64,000 nucleotides of DNA from CAVQRC01 sp963715045. GTDB taxonomy: Bacteria > Planctomycetota > Planctomycetia > Pirellulales > Lacipirellulaceae. Under the pieces are notes generated by a model, which saw only the letters and a program-made list of their open reading frames with translations, did no database searches and was not told the origin of the DNA. Below, piece after piece: positions 9,754-17,256 of the stretch (position 1 is the stretch's first letter; the number at the start of each line of letters is the position of its first letter). The stretch is taken from NCBI GenBank assembly GCA_963715045.1, contig CAVQRC010000004.1:310001-374000 (forward strand), given 5' to 3'. The translations under genes were made by a program, and so were the position numbers.

Positions 9754-11178
9754 TCACGCGTGCGGCTCGGTCATCCGCCACGGATCAAGCGCCTGTTTTA
9801 GTTTATCGTCATCAAGGACCTCTTTTTCCCGACAAAGCTCCCGAATAGTTTTCCCAGTCCGAAAAGCTTCCTTAGCCAGCTTCGCTGCCTTCTCATACCC
9901 AATCAGCGGATTGAGGCTCGTGACCATGGAAAGACTCTGCTCCACCGCCGCACCGCAGGCATCCTTGTTGGCTTCAATGTCTTCGACGCACAACTCGACA
10001 AAGGCTTTGGTGGCGGATGCCAGCAGGTGACAGCTTTCGAGGACGGTAGCAGCCATCACGGGCATCATGATGTTGAGCTGGAACTGGCCGCCGGTCGCCC
10101 CGGCCACGGCAATCGCCTGATCGTTTCCGATGACGCGGGTGGTGACTTGCATCATGCTTTCACAGAGGACGGGGTTGACCTTGCCGGGCATGATGGAGCT
10201 GCCAGGCTGGCGGTCGGGCAGTTTGACCTCATAGAACCCGCACCGCGGTCCACTGCCGAGCCAGCGGATGTTATTGGCCACGTTGTAGAGCGTCACGGCA
10301 ATCGTCTTGAGCTGCCCGTGGGCTTCAACCAGGGCATCCCGCTGAGCGTTGGCTTCAAAATGATTCTCTGCTTCGACGAATGGCACGCCGGTCTTCTCAG
10401 CCAGCACGGCTGCCACGCGGGCGCCGAACTCAGGGTGCGTATTGATCCCGCTCCCGACCGCGGTTCCGCCGACGGGCAGCTCTCGTACCGCTTCGATGGC
10501 ACGCCGGGCACGCTGGATGCTTAGTTCGAGCTGCCGGGCAAAGCCGCCGAATTCCTGTCCCAGACGCAGGGGTGTTGCATCGGCCAGATGCGTCCGGCCG
10601 ATCTTGATGATGTCGTCCCACTCCCGGGCCTTGCTGGCGAGTTGCTGGTGAAACTGCTCCAGGGCCGCCATCAGGGGGCCCGCGATCTGCTGGGCGACGG
10701 CCACATGAATCGCGGTCGGGAAAGTGTCGTTGGTGCTCTGCCCCATGTTCACGTGATCGTTGGGATGGATCGGCTTCTGCTCCGAGAACCGATCGGCACC
10801 AATCAATTCGATCGCCCGATTCGATATGACCTCGTTGACATTCATATTGCTCGACGTGCCGGAACCGGTCTGATACACGTCGACCGGAAACTCAGCGTCG
10901 AAATTGCCGCCTGCCACCTCGTCGCAAGCGGCCAACAGGGCCTCGACTTGAGCGTCTGAGAGCGGCGTCTTTCCCGAGCCCGTCAGTTTGCCCAGGTCGC
11001 GGTTGGCCTCGGCACAGGCACGCTTTACCAGCCCCATCGCATGGATCATCGCTGGCGGCAGCGGTTGGCCGCTGATCGGAAAGTTGTCTACCGCCCGCTG
11101 CGTTTGAGCTCCGTAGTAGGCCATCGCCGGAACTTCGACCGGGCCCATGGAATCGTGTTCGACACGTGTCTTGTTCAT
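9754..11178 (-). CDS. fumC: Fumarate hydratase, class II
   Basis: This 474-residue enzyme converts fumarate to malate reversibly in the TCA cycle. It is a soluble homotetrameric superfamily member without an iron-sulfur cluster. The class II signature GSSIMPGKVNP is present (about residues 325-335), with TGSGTSSNMNVNEV and the GRTHLADATPLRLGQE segment forming the substrate site. The length matches typical FumC proteins (about 465). The Ala-rich C-terminal domain with NPLIGYEKAAK and the absence of aspartase-specific features favour fumarase over aspartate ammonia-lyase. A GGAAAG sequence precedes the ATG. The other TCA genes in the window, sdhCAB, lie 5 kb away on the same strand, with the remnant region between. 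Confidence 0.96.
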   Translation of the reverse strand: MNKTRVEHDSMGPVEVPAMAYYGAQTQRAVDNFPISGQPLPPAMIHAMGLVKRACAEANRDLGKLTGSGKTPLSDAQVEALLAACDEVAGGNFDAEFPVDVYQTGSGTSSNMNVNEVISNRAIELIGADRFSEQKPIHPNDHVNMGQSTNDTFPTAIHVAVAQQIAGPLMAALEQFHQQLASKAREWDDIIKIGRTHLADATPLRLGQEFGGFARQLELSIQRARRAIEAVRELPVGGTAVGSGINTHPEFGARVAAVLAEKTGVPFVEAENHFEANAQRDALVEAHGQLKTIAVTLYNVANNIRWLGSGPRCGFYEVKLPDRQPGSSIMPGKVNPVLCESMMQVTTRVIGNDQAIAVAGATGGQFQLNIMMPVMAATVLESCHLLASATKAFVELCVEDIEANKDACGAAVEQSLSMVTSLNPLIGYEKAAKLAKEAFRTGKTIRELCREKEVLDDDKLKQALDPWRMTEPHA

Positions 11179-11201
11179 CGTCTGCTTTCCGTTCTGCTAA
11201 T

Positions 11202-12885
11202 TCAATTCGAATCTGTCATGTGACGGAGCGGTACCCGAATCACGAGATCGTCTCCATCGACTTCAACCTGATCCACGTCAATCCACTCCCCGCCAAGCGT
11301 GCCGCTGATCATGCTTGTCGCGCCGTCGTCCTCGCGATTACCGCCAACGCTGTAGAGCATGTATCCATCATCCCGTCGTGTGTATCTGAACGGCATGTCG
11401 CTGAACTGGTCGACCAAAACACTTTCCGGCAATTCGGCGAGGTCGCCGAGCTGCTCGGGATACTCGCCGTGTCGGAGCTGATGAATCTGCAAATACGTCG
11501 CCAGGAGACTTAGGTCCGACAGCACACGGCAGCGATATTCGGCCGTCGCGGCCGCATTGGCGGCCGGGAGGATCAACGCCACGAGCGTCTCGCCGAGTTT
11601 CTCGCCGACGGCAGTCCCGCCGAAGAGTGCGGATGCGGCAGCCAGTAAGGGATTGGAATTCCGCCGGGCGAGGGCCTCGAGTTCGACGTTGAGCCCGTCC
11701 AGGGCGGCTTGCTGCTCGCCGTACGTTTCATACGACAGCGCGACATCAAGGCGGTCGTACCACTCATTGCCGACGATCAGCGTGCGGTTCCAGTCGATCG
11801 AGGCGGTTGCAATATTGCCCAGTATCCGTTCGATCGGGCCACCGCCGTCGTCCAGATCTGTGGTGCGTCCTCGAGCCATCGCCGCCACCGCATCGAGAAA
11901 CATAAACCGCTCTGTCGAGTTGATACTCTCTCGAATCGACGGGACGGGTGGGAGCCGTGACATCCGATCGAGGTGTGCGGTGAGCACAGGCTCGGTCGCC
12001 TGCGGCGCACAGACGGCGGCAAGTTCAGCCAGTGTTGCCATGTGATTGATGGCGATTCCGACGAGGGCTTCGACCAGTGTGCCACCGTGGCCTACTTGCC
12101 TGCCGAACACGTACAGAGCTTCGACATCGCGGAGCGCTTCTTCGATCCGCCCCTCGCCGACGCGGAGGAGAATCCGCGAGACGAGGCCGCGGGCAACCGA
12201 GCGCGACTCCTGCAAAGTCGGCAACAGCACCGAGACGAGGGCGGGCGCTGCAATGTCATCCACGACCAGCGGGGCATAGTAGCGTTCGAGATGGGTGGCC
12301 GCGACGATCTGGTCGAAGTGCCTGTCGTACCTGGCGAGCCACCGAGCGAGTTGCGGATCGTCGGCCGCGACCCAAGGCTTGTCGGGCGGAAAGCTATCGA
12401 GGTCGACCGCGAGCGCATTCCTCTTGGCGTATTCGGAGTAGTTTTCCAGGTAGTCTCCGTCTTCGGGAAGTTCGTCGATGCCGAGCAGCTTGAAGAATTC
12501 CTGGCGGTGCTCTGCGGCAATGTGCTTTGGCCCAATGACGCGAATGAGAGTCACGACCGCGTTGTTTTCGGGCGTCACGCCTTCGCTGCAGCGATCGTTG
12601 AGCGCCTGGACATAATCGACGTAGCCGTCTTCATCGAGGGGGCCCGGTGAGGACAGTCGTCTCCCTGGCGATAAGAATCTTCTGCTGCCGCGGTTTGGAT
12701 GACGTGGTCGGGAGGGGAGACTCGGGACTCGGCTGGCCGATTGATCTAGGCGGCAGCAGTACCATGGCAATCGCGACCAGCAGGGCAGCGATCGCCGCAA
12801 GCCGATGAGTGCTGGCAGCCAAGTTGCCATACGACGCTCGAATCGCGCGTGCCACGTTGAAGGGTTTTTTGCGGAAATTTTTCAT
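11202..12885 (-). CDS. Exported hypothetical protein, frameshifted near 12640
   Basis: Two overlapping minus-strand frames make one gene. The ATG at 12885 opens a signal-anchor sequence (MKNFRKKPFN, then HRLAAIAALLVAIAMVLL) that reads to a stop at 12631. The body of the protein (from DEDGYVDYVQALN) is in the next frame down to 11202. Dropping one base from the G5 run at 12638-12642 joins them into about 560 residues. The body is helical, with a central LLPTLQESRSVARGLVSR region, and ends in short strands (YTRRDDGYMLYSVGG, VEVDGDDLVIRVPL). Its C-terminal pattern of display of computed values and the helical body resemble the protein at 4020-5426. The function is unknown. The frameshift lies in a homopolymer, so sequence error is likely. 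Confidence 0.75.
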
Positions 12886-12979
12886 TTCGCAAGTATCGGA
12901 GCGAGGCGGCAGTTCGGAACCGGACGTCATCGTAGCAAATGCTGCCGGCGATCGTCATGCCTACGGGAAGAGGGGCGTT

Positions 12980-13178
12980 CGACCGCCGTCGACTGTAATC
13001 GGCATGCTCCTGTTCGCCGGGAGCGACTTCTTACCCACCCGGCGCTTCGCCACGAGTATCGCCACGTTACTGCTGCTGGCTCTGGCGGGCGACCTCGTGC
13101 TGCTATCGGCGTTGTTGCTGGGGCCGCTGGGCCGGCTCTTTGGCGAAGCCCCGGAGTCCACCGCCTCTCAGAGTCTAA
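12980..13178 (+). pseudogene. C-terminal remnant of an RND/MMPL-family transporter
   Basis: Within a plus-strand frame, the stretch IGMLLFAGSDFLPTRRFA, then the hydrophobic helix LLLLALAGDLVLLSALLLGPLGRLF, matches the last two helices of RND/MMPL exporters. These typically read SDFxPTxRFG, then LLALLGDLLLLPALLxGPLGRLF. Nothing upstream in frame continues the transporter, so only about 60 residues survive. The fragment ends exactly where the 78-bp hairpin repeat at 13177 begins. I infer a decayed gene whose remainder was lost. Confidence 0.6.
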
Positions 13179-13256
13179 GAACTTATCCTAGAACCTGAGT
13201 GAACGCGTCCCACGGCCGGGAAATCCGGCTGCTGAAATCAGTTTTGGGATCGGCTC
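13177..13256 (+). repeat. 78-bp hairpin repeat, copy 1
   Basis: First of five dispersed copies. It begins AAGAACTTATCC and ends TTTTGGGATCGGCTC, with the shared core GAACGCGTCCCACGGCC. The ends are inverted repeats of the form CCTATCCCAAAA / TTTTGGGATCGG. Copies 2-5 are at 15625, 23021, 36557 and 63534. Confidence 0.85.
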
Positions 13257-13659
13257 AAAAAGTCGCTGAGGCCGCCTCGACAGGCCCAGCCGCGGTCGGG
13301 CAACCGGGTAGTGGCGATCGAGAGACCGACCGAGCGGCGTAGCCTCAGAGCGGGGAAGAGTGACTGTCATCCCGGCAGGCGACAAGCACGCCGAGGGAGT
13401 CACTTCTGCCTGGATATCGAGATCGTGCGGATCGTATCGTGCGGCCACGATGAGAACCACCGCGATCCTAAGCGGCCTCAGTTGCTGCCGCAGGACATGG
13501 CTGACCCGTCCCCTGCCAGGCCCTCGCAGCAGCGTCTGCTGCTTCCACGACTTCGACAAGAAGTCCGTCGCGCCGAATGCCAAGTCGATGACGGTCCTGG
13601 AGACGGGCGATCGGTCGAAGCGTCGCTTGTAGCTATCGCGTCGCGTGGCCCCAGCACCT
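13257..13659. other. Decayed sequence with no recognisable gene
   Basis: These 403 bases between the hairpin repeat and the matrix-protein fragment hold open frames on both strands, but none with recognisable protein character. It may be the extension of the minus-strand matrix-protein remnant after frameshifts. Confidence 0.4.
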
Positions 13660-14020
13660 GCTGACTCGCGGCCGAACTGCAACTGCCAGACCAGGAAGAC
13701 TTCGCCGACTACGTCATCGTCCAAGGCCGCTACAGCACTGGTCGGGACGTCGGCGTTGATTGTGTTGAAAGCCTCTTTCGCTGGGTCGGTTCCCTGGCTG
13801 GCGTCTTGCGGATCAATTTGACTGGTGGCGATGACCGTTTGGCCATCGAAGCGAGTCAGGGCGACGTTACGAATCTCGGCACCCGTGGGCAGACTTGCGA
13901 CGGCGTTAACAGTGAAACTGATCGTGCCTTTGCCGCGACCGGTGCCATCTTCGGGGTGGCAGGAAGCCGGTCAGCAGGTTGGGCGGCAAAAAGGTGTCGG
14001 GGTCAACAGACTGGTGCCGC
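13660..14020 (-). pseudogene. Fragment of a large extracellular repeat (matrix-like) protein
   Basis: The minus-strand frame reads DPDTFLPPNLLTGFLPPEDG, then GKGTISFTVNAVASLPTGAE, IRNVALTRFDGQTVIATSQI and DPQDASQGTDPAKEAFNTI. This block (FLPPEDGxGRG, then SYTV, IRNxALxxFDG, ATNQIDPxDPSQGTDPAKEA) is the conserved inter-repeat segment seen in very large bacterial surface/cadherin-like proteins. No start or stop bounds it: it begins and ends abruptly and shifts frame after EVFLVWQ. A surviving internal piece of a much larger decayed gene is the best reading. The match to the motif is from memory of the family. Confidence 0.6.
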
Positions 14021-14141
14021 GCTCAAAGGCGGGCTGCCGGCGGGCTAAGCTCGGTCAATTAAACCGAGACAACTGCCGCTTCTAACGGTTAGATAAAGTG
14101 AGACGCCGCATCCTGAATCAACCGGCCGACCGCAGCCGAAA

Positions 14142-14537
14142 TCATTTACGGCTACGCACGCTCGACAGCTCGATGCCTTCCAGGATCAGCGACAATTCAG
14201 AAGCGGTGATCTTCAAGCGGTTCGATTCCGGAACATCCGCCCGGGGCAAGTCCAGAGTTTCACTTTCCAGACGCTTCATCCGAATCGCGTAACCATCTCG
14301 GTCCCCATACAGCAGCTTGATTCGATTGCCGCGTTCGTTCACGAAGACGAAGAGAGATCCCGACTTGTCCCGCGACGTCGACTTGCCATCACGACGCTTG
14401 AGTTCCGATCGCCACCAAGACAACTGATGCGACACCACTTCCTCTTGTTCGCTTAATTGACGGATGGTCAATCCGCTCCGCTCGTACTCACGCATCCGCT
14501 TCCGCCAGGCCCGCTCCAACGCCAGATCTCGTCCCAT
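14142..14537 (-). mobile_element. IS66-type transposase remnant: TnpA N-terminus fused to TnpB C-terminus
   Basis: This 131-residue frame (ATG at 14537; an upstream ATG at 14567 is also possible) has two parts. Residues 1-50 resemble IS66 TnpA (HTH protein): ALERAWRKRMREYERSG, then LTIRQLSEQ and QLSWWRSELKRR. From about residue 58 it matches the C-terminal half of IS66 TnpB: SGSLFVFVNERGNRIKLLY, DRDGYAIRMKRLE, then ITASELSLILEGIEL. The C-terminal half of TnpA and the N-terminal half of TnpB are missing. An in-frame deletion has therefore produced a chimera. TnpC, the DDE transposase, is not found downstream. The remnant is immobile on its own. Confidence 0.75.
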
Positions 14538-14906
14538 GACTCGCTCCTGTGGAAATCGAGGATTCAACGCACCAGATTACCACGTGCGCCCAGGTAGAGT
14601 TCACCAGACGGTCACGTTGAAAGTGTTGAAAGGTCCCAATTCCGTCATAGGATTTTGCTCCTCTTACCAGCCGAGTTCGATGAAAAGCCTCTGATGTGGG
14701 TTTTTCAATGAGAATCATTGTCCGAATTCCAGTGCTTTCTCTCGGAGGATTCTTACCATAGAGGCGCTCGTTCTCACGATAATCGGGCAGCCATCTAAAG
14801 GTACGTCGGCCGATGAATCCGAGGCAGGTTTGAACGGATTTCCAACTGCACCATGACGGTTCGTCCTTGGGCACGAACGCCATTCGAGGCGGAGGTGGAC
14901 GCGGGA

Positions 14907-14989
14907 ATTCGCCCCGAAGGGGCAGCCACAAGGTAGCCCAGGGCAAGGAAAGGCGAGCTCCGCGAGACTTTCCGCCGCCCTGGGTTTCA
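14907..14989 (+). repeat. REP-like palindromic element, copy A
   Basis: It contains GCCCCGAAGGGGC, then TAGCCCAGGGCAAG, GCGAGCTCCGCGAG and CCGCCGCCCTGGGT. These form three nested or adjacent hairpins. The reverse complement of 15241-15324 matches it along its whole length with scattered differences. Confidence 0.7.
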
Positions 14990-15240
14990 GGGATGCCCCA
15001 CATTGGGGTCCCCGATCCAGACGACGATCCCACCGTTTCCCAGCCCAATCGGGACGTTGATCGTATTCGGGGCCATTCGGTAAATCGCGTGTTTGGATTC
15101 CTTCGGAATCCAAATCATGCGATGCATTGGTGCGATAAAACAGATGGATCAGGTGATCAAAAAACAATTACACATCGATGTTGTACGGATCCGGGTTGTC
15201 TGTGTTTGCCTTTTGAAGCCGCGCAGGGAATAGGTGGAAC

Positions 15241-15324
15241 CGACCACCCGGGGCGGCGACAACGCTCGCAGAGCTCGCATTGTCTTGCCCCGGGCTATCA
15301 TGTTGCGGCCCCTTCGGGGCGATA
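15241..15324 (-). repeat. REP-like palindromic element, copy B (inverted)
   Basis: Read on the minus strand it contains CGCCCCGAAGGGGCCG, TAGCCCGGGGCAAG, GCGAGCTCTGCGAG and CGCCGCCCCGGGT, matching copy A at 14907. The two copies face each other about 250 bases apart, a BIME-like arrangement. No REP-associated (Y1/RAYT) transposase gene is present in the window. Confidence 0.7.
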
Positions 15325-15424
15325 TCACAGCTGGCACCGTAACACAGGAGGGCGTGACCTGTGCACGCAAGCGGGACTCTGCAACCCGCATCGGCGTGAA
15401 ACTCCCGTGTCACGAACGGGATTT

Positions 15425-15620
15425 TGAGAAAACTGCACAGGACGATGAAGCCGACGCGACTACAGGCAGTGAATAGACTTCACATCGGTGCGCCGCGATG
15501 ATGTGCTTCTCCTCACCTGGGTCCACGCTCCAGATGCGAATCGTGCGATCCGAGCTGCCCGTCGCCAGCAGTCGGCCGTCGGGTGAAAACGCGATCTGCT
15601 CGACGTCGTCCCCATGCCTG
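15425..15620 (-). pseudogene. WD40-repeat protein remnant
   Basis: A minus-strand frame reads HGDDVEQIAFSPDGRLLA, TGSSDRTIRIWSVDPGEE, then KHIIAAHR. This is a classic WD40 blade (FSPDGRxLATGSxDxTIRIW). Only about one blade plus a tail survives. The upstream side stops a few bases from hairpin repeat copy 2 at 15625, as if the repeat marks the break. There is no start codon or partner blade. Confidence 0.65.
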
Positions 15621-15624
15621 TCTG

Positions 15625-15706
15625 AGAGCCGATCCCAAAACTGGCTTCAACCACCGAATTTCCCAGCCATGGGACACGTTCACTCAGGTTCTGGGATAGG
15701 TTCTTA
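15625..15706 (-). repeat. 78-bp hairpin repeat, copy 2
   Basis: Reverse-complement orientation relative to copy 1: GAGCCGATCCCAAAA at the left end and GGGATAGGTTCTTA at the right, with the core GGGACACGTTCACTCAGG. It lies between the WD40 remnant and the 3' end of the ECF sigma gene (stop at 15722), where its hairpin could also end transcription. Confidence 0.85.
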
Positions 15707-15721
15707 GGGAGTTTGTTTCGA

Positions 15722-16294
15722 TCAGGCATCCGGATCTCTCGCGCCAGACATTCGGACCCGCAGCCAACCTTTGGCATACGCCCAGTCGCCGTCGACGGTA
15801 GCAATCGAGATGCCGAGTGCTTGGGCGGCTTCCTGCCGCGTGAGCCCCGCGAAGAATCGCAATTTCACAAGCTTGGCAGCCCGAGGATCCTCCGCTTCCA
15901 AACGGTCCAGGGCCTCATCCAAATCGATCAGATCCCAGTCTGGCCCTTCCACTTCGGCAGCGACGTCCGATAGCCTGACTCGGCGATGCTTGCCGCCGGC
16001 TTTCGGACCAGTTTTCCGCCGGGCCTGCTCAATCAAAATGCGACGGATCGCCTCCGCTGCCGCAGCGAAGAAATGCCCCCGCGAATCCCAATTCGAAACC
16101 TCGTCCACATTGACCAGCCGAACGTATGCCTCATGGACAAGAGCCGTCGCCTGCAGAGTTTGACCGGGCGTCTCGTGAGCCAGCCTGGCGGCGGCCAGCT
16201 TCCGCAGTTCATCGTAAACGAGTGGCAGCAGTTGATCAGCGGCCGTAGGATCGCCCGATTCGATCTGAGATAAAATGCGTGTGACGCCGCTCAT
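15722..16294 (-). CDS. ECF-family RNA polymerase sigma factor (TIGR02999-like)
   Basis: The start at 16294 (MSGVTRILSQ) gives 190 residues, the usual size for this planctomycete-rich ECF branch. Region 2 is visible as LLPLVYDELRKLAAARLA, ALVHEAYVRLV and the FFAAAAEAIRRILIEQARR helix. Region 4 is RAAKLVKLRFFAGLTRQEAA plus the helix-turn-helix ALGISIATVDGDWAYAKGWL. No anti-sigma gene is adjacent. The gene begins about 20 bases after the sdhB stop on the same strand, so it may be read from the sdh transcript. Its regulon cannot be seen from this sequence. Confidence 0.9.
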   Translation of the reverse strand: MSGVTRILSQIESGDPTAADQLLPLVYDELRKLAAARLAHETPGQTLQATALVHEAYVRLVNVDEVSNWDSRGHFFAAAAEAIRRILIEQARRKTGPKAGGKHRRVRLSDVAAEVEGPDWDLIDLDEALDRLEAEDPRAAKLVKLRFFAGLTRQEAAQALGISIATVDGDWAYAKGWLRVRMSGARDPDA

Positions 16295-16313
16295 GGCGCC
16301 GATTATAGCCGTT

Positions 16314-17160
16314 TCAGCGATCGAAGAACTTCTTGAAGGCGTGGATCGTGGCGTCTCGACCGGCGCGGGCGATCGAGGTGGTGAGAGGAATCTCCTTCGG
16401 GCAGACGGCGACGCAATTCTGGGCATTTCCGCAGACCTGAATTCCGCCCTCGCCGGTCAGACGTTGCCATCCGTTCGGCCTTATTCGCGCGGCCCGTTGG
16501 GTGATGATTGAACAGCACGATCTGGTTGATTGCATGGGCGCCGATGAACCCATCTTCGTACAACGGCTCGGCGCGGTGCCGGAAATGCTCGCCGCTCTCC
16601 CCTGGCTCAGCAATGGCATCGATCTTGAGATACTGCGGGCACGCTTCCAGACAGCAGCCGCAGCTCATGCACTCGGTCGCCGGGTAAGCCCTCTCCTGCT
16701 CTGCCTGCGTCTGCCGCGGCCCGGGGCCGCGATCGTAGTAGTCGTCGACCGCAACCCACGCCTTCGAGCGACGCAGGGCATAGAACAGCCGCGAGCGATC
16801 AACCACCAGGTCCCGCAGCACGGGGAATTTCGACATCGGGCGGATCTCGATTTCACCGGGACGGTCCGCTAACAAGCGATCGACCAGAGCGCTGCAGGCC
16901 TGTCGGACCTGACCATTGATCACCATGGTGCATGCGCCACACACTTCTTCCAGGCAATTGGCTTCCCAGGCCACAGGAGCGACGCGTTTACCGTCGGCCG
17001 TCACCGCATTGGCCGCAATCTGTTGCAGCACGCTGATCACGTTCATCCCCGGTTCGTAGGTAACGCGGTGGCGCTCCCAGCGACTCGAACCTTCCGGTCC
17101 GTCCTGGCGAAGAACTCGCACTTCGAAACTTTGTGGATGCCGTCCGTTCGTAGCAGCCAT
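16314..17160 (-). CDS. sdhB: Succinate dehydrogenase iron-sulfur subunit, frameshifted near 16462
   Basis: The ATG at 17160 (MAATNGRHPQ) starts an SdhB/FrdB protein that carries electrons from the flavin subunit to the membrane quinone site. The N-terminal 2Fe-2S motif is CLEEVCGAC, followed by a later Cys in VRQAC. The second cluster set begins with CMSCGCCLEACPQ. The last segment, CGNAQNCVAVCPKEIPLTTS with AFKKFFDR at the end, lies in the next frame. Removing one base at about 16459-16464 (ACGTCTGACC on the minus strand) joins them into about 281 residues, the family length. All cluster ligands are then present, so sequence error is more likely than true loss. It is the third gene of sdhCAB. 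Confidence 0.9.
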
Positions 17161-17256
17161 CGGAATAAGGCCCTGGGTAGTTGGAGAGCGTGAATGCGCG
17201 TTGCGGCGGCCAGGTTCGAACAAGAGCTCCGACCGCACCATGGTGACGGGGATCAA

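Larger units (their letters stand above)
14568..15424. other. Non-coding remnant region holding an inverted pair of palindromic repeats
   Basis: There is no credible gene in these 857 bases. Open frames on both strands cross strong palindromes and have the Arg/Pro/Gly-rich look of translated non-coding DNA. The region holds two copies of an ~83-bp palindromic element in opposite orientation (14907-14989 and 15241-15324). Confidence 0.5.

Noticed and set aside
14488..15048. 186-residue minus-strand open frame overlapping the IS66 remnant
   Set aside because: It runs through the palindromic element at 14907 and overlaps the supported IS66 frame; its composition is that of translated repeat DNA.
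17205..17230. GGTTCGAAC resembling a tRNA T-arm
   Set aside because: No matching acceptor, D-arm or anticodon arm is found at the required distances, and it lies just upstream of sdhB near the sdhA end.
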